From Afipia sp. OHSU_II-C1 (lineage in GTDB: Bacteria; Pseudomonadota; Alphaproteobacteria; Rhizobiales; Xanthobacteraceae): a stretch of DNA of 64,000 nt. Made by a program: the position numbers and the translations under genes. The notes under the pieces are model-generated. The model did no database searches and had not been told where the DNA came from. It saw nothing but the letters and a program-made list of their open reading frames with translations. The stretch covers positions 62,001 to 126,000 of the forward strand of contig NZ_APJI01000013.1 in assembly GCF_000497575.1 (NCBI RefSeq), in the 5' to 3' direction. Position 1 is the stretch's first letter; the number at the start of each line of letters is the position of its first letter. Below, one piece after another: positions 1 through 7,761 of the stretch.

Positions 1-1225
1 GATCTCGTTGCTGGATATCTTTGATCAGCCATTCCCAGAACAGAAACGGCTTCGTATGAGGATTATCGACCCGGAAGATTTTCACACCCTGATCGACCCA
101 AAACAGGATCACATCACGCAACGCCGTCCATAAGGCAGCTGCGTTCCCGCTGCGGAAGTCCGGATTGTGAATATCTTCGTATTTCTTTGGAGGATTTTCA
201 GCGTACCGGATCGTTCCGTCAGGACGCCTTTTGAACCAGTCTGGATGTTGCTGCAGCCAAGGATGATCGGGAGAGCATTGTACGGCGAAATCGAGCGCAA
301 TCTCCATATCCAGCGCCTTCGCAGCAGCGATCACTGCGCGAAAGTCCTCCAGAGTTCCAAGCTCGGGATGGACCGCATTGTGGCCGCCTTCGGCCGCTCC
401 GATTGCATAGGGGCTGCCCGGATCGCCGGGTTGGGAGGTGAGGGAGTTGTTACGCCCCTTTCGATTGATGCGCCCGATCGGATGAATGGGCGTGAAATAT
501 ATGACGTCAAAACCCATGTTTGCGATATCTGGCATTCGCGAAATGCAGTCGCGAAAGGTGCCGTGCTGTCCGGGATTACAGCCTTGGCTTCGCGGGACCA
601 TTTCGTACCAAGCCCCTGCAGTCGCTCGCAGGCGATCCACGACAAGAGGAAAGCTGGATGAACGCGTTGTGTCGAACCGAACCTGGCTTCGGCTCATCGC
701 CGCGAGAACGTCCTCATGAAGCAAGGGGACGTAATCACCCGTCGCAAGGAATTTCTCGCAAGCGGCCGTCAACACAGCCGCTGCGGGCCGGTCAGTCGGG
801 CGAGATTTTGTGATCATGGCCGCGCCTTCCAGCGCGTCTAACGTTACATCCTGACCGGCTTCACTTTTCAGGATCGTACTATGGCGCCAGGTCGCAAATT
901 CATCGGTCCATGCCTCGATCGCGTATACATAACGGCCAGGCAGTCGGGGCAAAAACGAGCCCCACCATCGATCGTTACTATGGTGAGCCATGGGCTCGTA
1001 GTTCCACCCTGTAGAGTTCTCCTCCCGCCACAGGAGATGGGCCGATACGACATCATGGCCGTCGCGATAAATGTCTGCCCAGACTTCGATCGCCGTGCCA
1101 GCAGGACGCTTTACTGGATAACGTCCAGCGTCAACCGCAGGATAGACATCCTCGATGTGGAATGATCCGAGAACGTTTAACGCATTCTCCGCGTCGGTCT
1201 TTTTAAAGGGTGGAAGTGATGACAT
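1..1225 (-). CDS. glgE: Alpha-1,4-glucan:maltose-1-phosphate maltosyltransferase GlgE, partial (C-terminus beyond window)
   Basis: Extends alpha-1,4-glucan chains with maltosyl units from maltose 1-phosphate, the last step of the trehalose-to-glucan (GlgE) route in the cytoplasm. The reverse strand translates without a stop from an ATG at 1225 to the edge, about 408 residues. The N-terminal beta domain contains IEDVYP and GRYPVKR near residues 20-35; the GH13 barrel then shows FTPIHPIGR, QCSPDHPW, YAENPPKKYEDI and FRVDNPHTKP. In that last motif Asp387 matches the known family nucleophile. The start was chosen for family agreement. The gene is divergent from malQ with about 130 bp between the two starts. 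The C-terminal third is outside the window, so intactness cannot be judged. Confidence 0.93.
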   Translation of the reverse strand, partial: MSSLPPFKKTDAENALNVLGSFHIEDVYPAVDAGRYPVKRPAGTAIEVWADIYRDGHDVVSAHLLWREENSTGWNYEPMAHHSNDRWWGSFLPRLPGRYVYAIEAWTDEFATWRHSTILKSEAGQDVTLDALEGAAMITKSRPTDRPAAAVLTAACEKFLATGDYVPLLHEDVLAAMSRSQVRFDTTRSSSFPLVVDRLRATAGAWYEMVPRSQGCNPGQHGTFRDCISRMPDIANMGFDVIYFTPIHPIGRINRKGRNNSLTSQPGDPGSPYAIGAAEGGHNAVHPELGTLEDFRAVIAAAKALDMEIALDFAVQCSPDHPWLQQHPDWFKRRPDGTIRYAENPPKKYEDIHNPDFRSGNAAALWTALRDVILFWVDQGVKIFRVDNPHTKPFLFWEWLIKDIQQRD

Positions 1226-1292
1226 CAGGCCCCATCGCTCGGCCGCGAGAACAATCACTGTACCAAGTGATCCGGACGCATCTGGTTCCGAT

Positions 1293-1317
1293 GGAACCTG
1301 TTGCTGAAAACGAAGTT
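1293..1317 (+). promoter_or_regulatory. EcfG-like promoter upstream of malQ
   Basis: GGAAC at 1293-1297, 16 bases, then AGTT at 1314-1317, ending 42 bases before the malQ ATG. It fits the alphaproteobacterial EcfG consensus GGAAC-N16/17-CGTT except for the first base of the -10 element. Trehalose and glycogen genes are often in the general stress regulon of this group. Read by eye and not tested. Confidence 0.5.
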
Positions 1318-1359
1318 TCCTCTGGAGTTTTCCCGGCCATTTCGTACAGCGGCGGATAC

Positions 1360-3312
1360 ATGGATTTGCATGAAAAGGCCGCAAGACTGGGAGTCGGAAC
1401 ATCCTTTGTCGATGCCACCGGAATATGGCGCACGGTCAGCGCGGAAGCGGTTGCGCTTATTGTCCAATCATTGCCGGACAGACCTCGGCTCCGCATCTTT
1501 TCCGGTCCGCTCGTCTGTTACGGCGGTGGCGATATTCCGCAGGCTTTCGCGGCCAGTGCAAATCCACCAATAATCTGGAAGGTCATTGATCTAAGAGGAG
1601 ATCAGAAAGCCTGCGGAATATCGCAAGATCAGTTGCTTGCATTGCAGGAGTTGCCATTCGGTATCTATCGGCTTCAGGCCGGGGATGCGATCGGGGATGA
1701 GGAGGTGAGCCTTGTTTCAGCTCCGAAACGTGCCTTTGCAGGCCACTTCGACCGCGTATGGATTTTAGCTGTTCAACTTTATGGCGTGAGGTCATCTCGC
1801 AACTGGGGAATAGGTGACTTTGCCGATCTTACTACGCTCATCAAATGGGCGGCCACGTACGGGGCTGCAGGCATCGGCCTGAATCCCCTGCACGCCCTGT
1901 TCGACAATCATCCACAGGAATGCAGTCCCTATTCGCCAAATAGTCGGCTGTTTCTGAATTCACTCTATCTGGATGTCGAGCAGGTCCCTGAACTTCCGCG
2001 CGCATTCGTGATTGATCACGCCGACGAAATCGACCGGCTGCGGTCTGCCGAATTCGTGGATTACCAGAATGTCGCAAAACTGAAGCTCAAAGCGTTGCGA
2101 CAAGCGTTCGATTCGTTTCAGGCAAAAGCGACGCCGAGAAGACGAAAAAGTTTTGAAACTTATCGTCAACGCGAGGGCGAACTTTTGTCGCGCTACGCGT
2201 GCTTCGAGGTCTTGCGGCGGAAATACGGGGGCCCGTGGTGGACGTGGTCACAGGAGTGGTCGTCACCGGGAGAAGCGGCCCTCAGTGTGCTGCGGAACGG
2301 ACCAGATCGCCCAGAGATCGAGTTTATTGAATTCATCCAGTGGAATGCCGATCAGCAGCTCGCAGCGTGCCGGGATATGGCCCAACAATCGGGAATGCTG
2401 GTCGGTCTTTATCTGGATATTGCCGTGGGGGTTAAAGCGGATGGCTTTGATGCCTGGAACGAACAAGCCGCAATCTCCCGGAAACTTGGGGTCGGCGCGC
2501 CGCCCGATATTTTGAATACGGCAGGGCAAAATTGGGGGTTGGCCGGTTTCAATGCTGCTGGCCTGGAGTTGCGCTCGTATCAGCCCTTCATGGAGTTACT
2601 GAACGCCTCCATGAGGTACGCTGGCGCCGTAAGGTTGGACCATGTGCTCGGCCTCAGGAGACTCTATCTTGTGCCCGAGGGCTACTCGCCGCACCAGGGG
2701 GCTTACGTTGAAATGCCCACTGAAATTCTCTTGGCTGTTGCTGCCCTGACGAGCGTGGTAAATAGCTGTGTCATTATCGGTGAGGACCTGGGCACCGTAC
2801 CAGACGGTTTCCGTGAACGCCTCGCAAGCTGGGGAATATGGTCGTATCGCGTCATGATGTTCGAGAGAGGGCATGACGGATCATTTCATTCCCCCAACGC
2901 CTATGCGCAAGATTCGCTTGTGACGTTCAATACCCACGATCTCCCCACATTTCTGGGCTGGACTTCGGCTCACGACATCGCGTTGAAGCAGGCGCTTGGG
3001 ATCGATCCGGGCGAAGATCACCAAGGCCGTGCACATGCGGTCAACATGTTGGCGGCGGCAGTCGGCCACGCCCAATTGCCCGAGCTTAACTTTTACTCAG
3101 TAATAAGTTACCTGGCCCGAACCAGATCCAGAATACTCGCATTATCAATCGAAGACCTGTTGAAGGTTCAAGACCAGCCGAACGTCCCTGGGACAGTCGA
3201 TGAACATCCCAACTGGCGGCGTCGACTTCCCATCAATATCGAACACTGGGAAAGTGAAATCGATGTCGATCTGATGCGAACTGCCGCCGACCGTTATCAT
3301 GATAACAGCTAG
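1360..3312 (+). CDS. malQ: 4-alpha-glucanotransferase (amylomaltase, GH77)
   Basis: Transfers alpha-1,4-glucan segments between maltodextrins. The 650-residue length is normal for proteobacterial MalQ with its extra N-terminal domain. Visible GH77 marks are SRNWGIGDF, SPYSPNSR, VRLDHVLGL (Asp is the expected nucleophile), IIGEDLGTVP (Glu is the expected acid/base) and NTHDLPT. The frame is open from 1210, but the ATG at 1360 (MDLHEKAARLG) matches the usual family start; the extra 50 codons overlap the glgE start and the EcfG-like promoter. It stands back to back with glgE, and the pair probably balances storage glucan and trehalose carbon under stress. No downstream partner follows on this strand. 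Confidence 0.93.
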   Translation: MDLHEKAARLGVGTSFVDATGIWRTVSAEAVALIVQSLPDRPRLRIFSGPLVCYGGGDIPQAFAASANPPIIWKVIDLRGDQKACGISQDQLLALQELPFGIYRLQAGDAIGDEEVSLVSAPKRAFAGHFDRVWILAVQLYGVRSSRNWGIGDFADLTTLIKWAATYGAAGIGLNPLHALFDNHPQECSPYSPNSRLFLNSLYLDVEQVPELPRAFVIDHADEIDRLRSAEFVDYQNVAKLKLKALRQAFDSFQAKATPRRRKSFETYRQREGELLSRYACFEVLRRKYGGPWWTWSQEWSSPGEAALSVLRNGPDRPEIEFIEFIQWNADQQLAACRDMAQQSGMLVGLYLDIAVGVKADGFDAWNEQAAISRKLGVGAPPDILNTAGQNWGLAGFNAAGLELRSYQPFMELLNASMRYAGAVRLDHVLGLRRLYLVPEGYSPHQGAYVEMPTEILLAVAALTSVVNSCVIIGEDLGTVPDGFRERLASWGIWSYRVMMFERGHDGSFHSPNAYAQDSLVTFNTHDLPTFLGWTSAHDIALKQALGIDPGEDHQGRAHAVNMLAAAVGHAQLPELNFYSVISYLARTRSRILALSIEDLLKVQDQPNVPGTVDEHPNWRRRLPINIEHWESEIDVDLMRTAADRYHDNS

Positions 3313-3316
3313 TCAG

Positions 3317-3535
3317 CTAGTCTGGAATAATGACAAACCCATCGGTCAGAGCCTTGCGGTAGTAATTTAGCTTCTCAGGATCATGGGTTATATCGTCTTC
3401 TATTTTGAAAAATGGATCAATTTCCCAAAGGCACTCTGCAGCTGCGGCGGGCAGGTTTCCATTGACCGAATAAAGAACCCGACCAGTTCTATGGCCGTTG
3501 TCGCGTTGTTCGAAGTACTTCTGAATCCGTATCAT
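3317..3535 (-). CDS. Small hypothetical protein (72 aa)
   Basis: Not recognised. The frame is open upstream to 3835, but the region beyond 3535 is shared with the better supported SANT-like gene, so the ATG at 3535 (MIRIQKYFEQRD) was taken. The product is soluble and acidic in its C-terminal half, with no membrane segment or metal motif. It lies 34 bases downstream of the small HTH gene on the same strand, so the two may be cotranscribed, and converges with malQ only 4 bases from the malQ stop. Confidence 0.5.
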   Translation of the reverse strand: MIRIQKYFEQRDNGHRTGRVLYSVNGNLPAAAAECLWEIDPFFKIEDDITHDPEKLNYYRKALTDGFVIIPD

Positions 3536-3569
3536 TCTTGAAGCGGCATTTGTCTGAATCAAAGAGGAT

Positions 3570-3806
3570 TTATTGCAACGCTCGTTGCTGCTCCCGCAGA
3601 TGAGATCTGATTTCCCGATTGGATCGGATTTTGATCCCGAGCGCGCGGGCTCTGCAAGCCACGCCGCTGGTGGACTTTCTAACTGCTGCGGCGATACGAA
3701 GGACTGAAGCGCCGTCGCGGGCAAGCCGCCGCAGGATGGCTTCTTGTTCTGGCGTCCAGGTTTTTTTTGTGATCCGACCCATTCTTGTTTCCGGCAGATT
3801 GGACAT
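3570..3806 (-). CDS. Small SANT/GcrA-like helix-turn-helix protein
   Basis: About 78 residues from MSNLPETRMG; an alternative ATG at 3782 starts MGRITKKTW. The core WTPEQEAILRRLARDGAS followed by a second helix pair (RIAAAVRKSTSGVACRARAL) is the pattern of the short Myb/SANT or GcrA-like DNA-binding proteins common in Bradyrhizobium, so a DNA-binding role is likely but the target is unknown. The open frame continues to 3926 but loses that pattern. It resembles the protein at 6370-6558, which has WSDDDFQTLKTLI. It is followed closely by the 72-aa gene. Confidence 0.7.
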   Translation of the reverse strand: MSNLPETRMGRITKKTWTPEQEAILRRLARDGASVLRIAAAVRKSTSGVACRARALGIKIRSNREIRSHLREQQRALQ

Positions 3807-3880
3807 TGAGAACCGATCGCTGCTGCGTGCAGCATCCTTAAAAGGGCTCGCGCGCCCAGCGGCCTCGAAAGACGGACGGC

Positions 3881-4066
3881 TCACTCTGGAGGCCGCAGCG
3901 CCGGGGAATTGGCCCATTTTGCGCACTCGGCAAGTGGATCGAGCTGACGCGCCTGTTTCAGCAAACCGTCGCGAGCGCGCCCATAGGGCAGCTTTTCCGC
4001 CTCCGCGCGCAGTGCCTCCGCGCGCTTTTTAGCGTCGTTTCCAAAAGAGAGATCGTCCTTCTTCAT
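3881..4066 (-). CDS. Small hypothetical protein (61 aa), paralogue of 7762-7980
   Basis: A basic, helical 61-residue protein with the signature KLPYGRARDGLLKQARQLD followed by a WANSPALRPP tail. The protein at 7762-7980 has the same arrangement (LLPHGPLRDAVLKKARHAE, then WVDSSGLRPL), so the two form a paralogous family of small soluble proteins seen in Nitrobacteraceae. The function is unknown. The next gene upstream, the Crp-type regulator, points the other way. Confidence 0.75.
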   Translation of the reverse strand: MKKDDLSFGNDAKKRAEALRAEAEKLPYGRARDGLLKQARQLDPLAECAKWANSPALRPPE

Positions 4067-4173
4067 AACCCGCCTAAAAGCCCGGTTGATAACCGAACAA
4101 TACAGGTATGGAGCAGGGCTGCTTTATCAATTGATCAAGCCGAACCAACGGTATTGTGGCGCGTTGGTGGCAT

Positions 4174-4902
4174 ATGAAACCATCAGATATCCTTATCAAG
4201 AAGCTCAAACATCATTCCCAACTGGATAGCGCGGACGTCGCCGCGATCCGCTCGCTGGAATGCCGGTTTCGGGAGTTGCAGCCAGGTGAAGACTTCATCC
4301 GGCAAGGCGACAAGCCGACCGAATCGGCAATTGTGGTGGAAGGAATGGTGGCGCGGTATCACACACTGGCGAACGGCGGCAGGCAATACATCTCGCTGCA
4401 CCTCTCGGGCGACTGGCCCGACGCCCAAGGGCTTTTTCTAGAGGAAATGGATCACTCAGTCTGCGCGGTAAACACGGCCTCTTTATGCGCCATACCGCAC
4501 AAGGATCTTATTTGTACGTTTCGCGCCCGGCCGAACGTCGGGTTTGCAGTATGGCGCGAAACCTTGATCGATGCTTCGATATTTAGAGAGGCTGTTACGA
4601 ATAATAGCAGCCGCGCCGGAATGACCCGGTTAGCTCATTTCTTTTCGGAGATCTATTTCAGATCGAACGCGAACGGGTTAGTCGAGAAAAGCTCTTGTCC
4701 GCTGCCTCTCAGTCAGATGCAACTCGGAGAAACATTGGGTATGTCGATCGCAACGGTGAATCGGCATTTGCAAAAACTGCGAAGGAGCAGGGCGGCTGAT
4801 TTGAGGAACGGCCGGCTCGTAGTTGCGAATTTCCCGAAGCTAAGCTCAATAGCAGATTTCGATCCGAAATACCTTCATCTGCAAGTCCAACCTAAGGTCT
4901 GA
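4174..4902 (+). CDS. Crp/Fnr-family transcriptional regulator
   Basis: A 242-residue regulator with an N-terminal cyclic-nucleotide-binding-like beta barrel (about 20-135; GEDFIRQGD and VVEGMVARY are typical) and a C-terminal winged helix (about 150-225; helix LGETLGMSIATVNRHLQKL). There is no FNR-type cysteine cluster, so it is not an obvious oxygen sensor, and the ligand cannot be told. The ATG at 4174 (MKPSDILIKKLKHH) was preferred over a start at 4156 for family agreement. Small stress genes surround it on the other strand. Its targets are unknown. Confidence 0.88.
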   Translation: MKPSDILIKKLKHHSQLDSADVAAIRSLECRFRELQPGEDFIRQGDKPTESAIVVEGMVARYHTLANGGRQYISLHLSGDWPDAQGLFLEEMDHSVCAVNTASLCAIPHKDLICTFRARPNVGFAVWRETLIDASIFREAVTNNSSRAGMTRLAHFFSEIYFRSNANGLVEKSSCPLPLSQMQLGETLGMSIATVNRHLQKLRRSRAADLRNGRLVVANFPKLSSIADFDPKYLHLQVQPKV

Positions 4903-5010
4903 AAGTTTTGCAAGTCGCTTGACAGCTTTTCGCCGATTAAAGACATATCGATCCGTGGCACGCGAGCAATTGAGCTGCTAATCAATTCGAAAAGGTTAGC
5001 GACATCGCGA

Positions 5011-5111
5011 ACATGGCTAGGTTGGTTGCATTGCAGTTGAGGAAATATTTGGGCGGCAAGACGTGAAGGATCCAGATTTGTTTCGCCTCGACGAGAAAGA
5101 CCTAGCCATGT
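5011..5111. repeat. 12-bp inverted repeat pair
   Basis: ACATGGCTAGGT at 5011-5022 is the exact reverse complement of ACCTAGCCATGT at 5100-5111, with 77 bases between. The arms do not flank a recognisable transposase frame. It could be a long hairpin, an operator pair or the scar of a lost element. Confidence 0.55.
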
Positions 5112-5170
5112 GGGGAACAACTCGGGGGCTTCCAATCGTGATCGCCCCACCGTTTCAGGATCTCTAAGGG

Positions 5171-5286
5171 AAGGCGGGACATCGCCCGGTTCGCCGAACA
5201 CTAGCCAGCCCGGCGCGAGTAAAACAGGCGGAAGCGGAAACTAAAAAAGCCCCCGCCGCGTCATCCTCAGGGGTGGCGCGGCATTT
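5171..5286 (+). repeat. 115-bp repeat, copy A, ending in a hairpin
   Basis: It runs from AAGGCGGGACATCG to the GC-rich hairpin closed by GCCGCG...CGCGGC, and is nearly the same as 5767-5880. Both share GGCGCGAGTAAAA and GCGGAAGCGGAAACTAAAA. On the minus strand the stem is followed by GGGGGCTTTTTTAG, a good intrinsic terminator. It could be a small RNA gene or a duplicated gene end with its terminator. Confidence 0.65.
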
Positions 5287-5529
5287 GTTAGGGGCGATCG
5301 ATATTCACAAGCTCGACGGCGCTTCGCCGCGAGCCGCTCCGGACTGGCACCAGATCGGCATGATCCATGACGCTCAGGATGTTACTCAGAGCCTGTTCGC
5401 AGCAACGAATAACCGATGATTGCGCGGGCCTCGTGGACGGCCTGCAGATTTTCTCGGATTTGGAGTTTTGAACGAATCGGCGGTGCGCGCATCATGTCGG
5501 GAGGTCCACGCAATTGTGAGGGCTGGCAG

Positions 5530-5688
5530 ATGCGAATTATCGCGGTCATGCTCGTTTTGATAATCGCGGCAGGAATTGTCGATTTGCTAGCATTTAGCGG
5601 TCAATATCGACAAACGGGATGGCGAGGGGTAGCTATCCAGATCGATAAGAAGACCGACGATATCAGGCGCTTTGTGCGCCGCTTCTAG
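5530..5688 (+). CDS. Small single-span membrane protein (52 aa)
   Basis: Begins at the ATG at 5530 behind GAGGG. Residues 1-20 (MRIIAVMLVLIIAAGIVDLL) form one hydrophobic helix; the rest is basic and polar and includes a DDIRRFVRRF end. The frame is open further upstream to 5416, but the strong ribosome site and hydrophobic start favour 5530. Such short inner-membrane proteins are common in Bradyrhizobium and none has a known role. It sits between the two copies of the 115-bp repeat. Confidence 0.6.
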   Translation: MRIIAVMLVLIIAAGIVDLLAFSGQYRQTGWRGVAIQIDKKTDDIRRFVRRF

Positions 5689-5766
5689 GCTAATGCGATG
5701 CGAGGCTACGCCTTCGCTCAACGCGTTCGCCAGGGTAAAATGCAAACTATTCCGGCTGGGGTGGAT

Positions 5767-5880
5767 AAGGCGGAACATCGCCGGGTTGGCCCAATACTAG
5801 CCAACCGGGCGCGAGTAAAACTCGCGGAAGCGGAAACTAAAAGAGTCGGCCGCGTCATCCCTCGGGGTGGCGCGGCTTTT
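5767..5880 (+). repeat. 115-bp repeat, copy B, with bidirectional terminator
   Basis: Second copy of the element at 5171-5286. Its end forms the hairpin GCCGCGTCATCC-CTCG-GGGTGGCGCGGC followed by TTTT on the plus strand; on the minus strand the same stem is followed by CGACTCTTTT. It overlaps the last codons of the 5855-6163 gene, so it probably ends that transcript. The upstream part of the repeat is not explained by a terminator alone, which leaves a small RNA possible. Confidence 0.65.
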
Positions 5881-6163
5881 GGTTGTTTGGCCTCTCGGGG
5901 CCGCGATTGTTCGGATCTAGATCTTGGCCGTCAGGTTGAGGCGACGGCTTTGGGCGGTCCTTTTGGCCGCCATGCTTTCCGCCCTGATCTTGCGCGCCCG
6001 GCAGATCGTTCTCGTCTGCGCGACGCGCCTCGGGCTTTTCCTTGATGATTCGTTGCTGCTGGCCTGGCGGGGTTTTGTTGTCAGCCTGCGCCCGTTCCTT
6101 GTCGGCCGGCTGTTCTTCGCCTCTATCTGTCCGAACGATACCTTGGCCCTTGTTATCTAGCAT
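5855..6163 (-). CDS. Intrinsically disordered hydrophilic protein (102 aa)
   Basis: Starts at MLDNKGQGIVRTD. It is almost wholly Gln, Pro, Lys, Asp, Asn and Arg (EEQPADKERAQADNK, RPKPSPQPDGQD) with no hydrophobic core or cysteine, which suggests a disordered, hydrophilin-like stress protein; this is inference. The first 25 residues are nearly the same as those of the 51-aa protein at 14851-15006, so the two are paralogues that diverge after residue 25. The frame is open upstream to 6226 but homology starts at 6163. It ends inside the hairpin of repeat copy B. Confidence 0.7.
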   Translation of the reverse strand: MLDNKGQGIVRTDRGEEQPADKERAQADNKTPPGQQQRIIKEKPEARRADENDLPGAQDQGGKHGGQKDRPKPSPQPDGQDLDPNNRGPERPNNQKPRHPEG

Positions 6164-6263
6164 TGCTGACTTCCTTGTGAAATGAGGTCCGGTGGAGGCG
6201 CGACGGATTGGAAGACGGTTCCGCACGCGCGAAAAGCGCAGGGTCGCGTGAACCGGGCAACTC

Positions 6264-6368
6264 TTATCCGAAGATCAGCCAGGCTCCGATTCCCACGATC
6301 GGCAAAAGGGCGATGCCAGCGATCAGGATCGGGGAAGGTTCATTTCCGTTAGGCGGGAACTGTTTCAT
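6264..6368 (-). CDS. Tiny single-span membrane protein (34 aa)
   Basis: ATG at 6368, one base after the stop of the upstream small HTH gene (TGAAATGA), so translational coupling is likely. The sequence is a polar start (MKQFPPNGNEPSP) and then one hydrophobic helix (ILIAGIALLPIVGIGAWLIF). The coupling to a gene with an EcfG-like promoter supports it as real. The function is unknown. Confidence 0.6.
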   Translation of the reverse strand: MKQFPPNGNEPSPILIAGIALLPIVGIGAWLIFG

Positions 6369-6369
6369 T

Positions 6370-6558
6370 TCAATCTCGCGGGCTGCGGTTCGTCGGAGCG
6401 AGAGACAGCCCTTCCACCTTCACTTTGTCCCGGATCGCGTCCTCGGTCCGGCCCAGCTTCATCGCGATCAGTCGGGTGGGCGTGTTCTCCGTGATCAACG
6501 TCTTCAGCGTCTGAAAATCATCGTCGCTCCAGGGCTTGCCATCGTTCTCATTTGCCAT
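6370..6558 (-). CDS. Small SANT/GcrA-like helix-turn-helix protein (62 aa)
   Basis: The ATG at 6558 has GGAGG five bases upstream and was preferred over GTG at 6564. The core WSDDDFQTLKTLITENTPTR, followed by IAMKLGRTEDAIR, is a tri-helical SANT/GcrA-like DNA-binding fold similar to the protein at 3570-3806, though the two are not close paralogues. It is transcribed from a consensus EcfG promoter at 6579-6603 and coupled to the 34-aa membrane protein. A small stress-induced DNA-binding protein is the likely role; the target is unknown. Confidence 0.75.
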   Translation of the reverse strand: MANENDGKPWSDDDFQTLKTLITENTPTRLIAMKLGRTEDAIRDKVKVEGLSLAPTNRSPRD

Positions 6559-6578
6559 AGCCACCTCCGTTTCCCCTT

Positions 6579-6603
6579 AACGAGGTAACAGAGGCTGCGT
6601 TCC
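6579..6603 (-). promoter_or_regulatory. EcfG-like promoter (GGAAC-N16-CGTT)
   Basis: On the minus strand GGAAC (6603-6599), 16 bases, then CGTT (6582-6579), a full match to the alphaproteobacterial general-stress consensus. It ends 21 bases before the ATG of the small HTH gene, the right distance for a short leader. Confidence 0.75.
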
Positions 6604-6695
6604 ATTCCGTGGTTAGGTTCCAGAGCATGATCCAGCCGGCTCATGTCCATATCTCGCCGCATACCGGACACGGCATGAAGTGGTCGGTCTCGCGC

Positions 6696-6884
6696 TCAGG
6701 CGTCCAGCTGTTCGGCTGACCGATCGGGAGTGACTTCGCCTTCGAGCCAGTCCTGCTCGTTCGCGAGTGCGAGCCACGCTTCCGCCATCCGCCGATAGCG
6801 CTTCGCTTCTGTTTCATCGGTTGCGGCTTCCGCGAGCTGCGCGCAATTCTCGGCATTTTCCCTGAACCTGTGAAAGTTGTTCAT
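6696..6884 (-). CDS. Small helical hypothetical protein (62 aa)
   Basis: MNNFHRFRENAENCAQLAEA, followed by RYRRMAEAWLALANEQDWLEG: an amphipathic two-helix protein of a family often seen in Bradyrhizobium, without known function. The ATG at 6884 has GAAGAGGAAG ahead of it. An alternative ATG at 6908 would overlap the stop of the gene upstream (ATGGATGA), so coupling in an operon with 6901-7164 and 7161-7508 is likely in either case. It has one cysteine and no metal motif. Confidence 0.7.
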   Translation of the reverse strand: MNNFHRFRENAENCAQLAEAATDETEAKRYRRMAEAWLALANEQDWLEGEVTPDRSAEQLDA

Positions 6885-6900
6885 GTTCGAGGCTTCCTCT

Positions 6901-7164
6901 TCATCCATGGCCGATCTTATTTACTGCGGCCGAGCGGCTTTGGGGTCCGTTCACGATGTGCGCGACGGCGACTTGGGCGACGAACTCGCAGACCTGCCTG
7001 TCGGCCGCGAGCATCAAGGCCTTAACGCCAGCCACGACGTGCGGCTTCGCTTGCTCAGTCTTCGGAAGGGTCAGCACGTAGGCCCGCGCGTTGGACAAGG
7101 TTTCGATCGGCTTGCCCTTCCGCGGCGTGATCGGGCGTATGAGGCGCATGTCCCACGACATCAC
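6901..7164 (-). CDS. Hypothetical protein (87 aa), middle gene of a three-gene operon
   Basis: Not recognised. A soluble protein with a basic start (RLIRPITPRKGKPIETLSNAR) and a hydrophobic helix in the middle (VVAGVKALMLAA). Its ATG overlaps the stop of 7161-7508 (GTGATG), and its own stop overlaps an ATG of the next gene. This tight packing is the main evidence that it is real. Confidence 0.6.
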   Translation of the reverse strand: MMSWDMRLIRPITPRKGKPIETLSNARAYVLTLPKTEQAKPHVVAGVKALMLAADRQVCEFVAQVAVAHIVNGPQSRSAAVNKIGHG

Positions 7165-7508
7165 ACCAGCCTCAACGCAAACTGGCGGGCATGGCTTGTA
7201 TAGGAATCGACGAAGTCTTGAAGATGCGACGGGACCGGCTGGCCGATAATGTCGAGGCGCCGCTGAATCTCGCGCGCGATATCTTCGGAGACGTCAGCCG
7301 ACCAGCGTTCGGCGGTGTTGAAACTCACCACGCGGATGGGGTCGCTGAACTGGCCCGTGATCAGGTTTTGAATGGTGGTCTCGAGATCCGCCTTCTCGAC
7401 GTCTGTTTCGCGATAGGCCCGGCCGATCCGGCCAAAATCATCTTCAACGATATAGACCGTGACGTCCCCGGAATCGGGCACAAGGGATGGGGTCCACGGT
7501 GAACGCAT
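7161..7508 (-). CDS. Conserved hypothetical protein (115 aa)
   Basis: A soluble protein with VYIVEDDFGRIGRAYRETD near residue 18, SFNTAERWSADVSEDIAREI near 62 and a helical end (LQDFVDSYTSH). It resembles a Nitrobacteraceae family of unknown function that occurs beside stress genes (from memory). It heads the operon 7508-6696. About 30 bases upstream is GGAAC followed by CATTT at a spacing one base short of the EcfG rule, too poor to call. Confidence 0.7.
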   Translation of the reverse strand: MRSPWTPSLVPDSGDVTVYIVEDDFGRIGRAYRETDVEKADLETTIQNLITGQFSDPIRVVSFNTAERWSADVSEDIAREIQRRLDIIGQPVPSHLQDFVDSYTSHARQFALRLV

Positions 7509-7761
7509 GACGCAACCTCAACGCAACCGAACAACCCGATTCAAATGCAGAGAGGCGTCTTAGTTCCCCGTTCAGCCGTTGGCTGATTTGGAGCGCCTTG
7601 AGTATTTTCCGAAAAGTTTCCTACTCCAGGCGAAAGATAGGACTCGCTTCTGACCGCCGGGAGGCGGATACTGCCTGCATCACAGCCCGACCCGTGGCTT
7701 TTATCTGTGATGAGAACGCCATTACGCGCTCCCGCCTTCCTCTCATGGAAAGGAGCGCGCC

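Larger units (their letters stand above)
4903..5529. other. Intergenic region with repeats, no supported gene
   Basis: It contains a 12-bp inverted repeat at 5011-5022/5100-5111 and the first copy of a 115-bp repeat at 5171-5286. A 26-codon frame on the minus strand (about 5290-5370, MDHADLVP) is too short to support. No promoter to consensus was found. Confidence 0.5.

Noticed and set aside
167-661. 164-codon plus-strand frame at the left edge
   Set aside because: It is the antisense shadow of glgE, whose reverse-strand translation has clear family motifs.
1210-1359. Upstream extension of malQ to 1210
   Set aside because: It would overlap the glgE start and contain the EcfG-like promoter; family members start at MDLHEKA.
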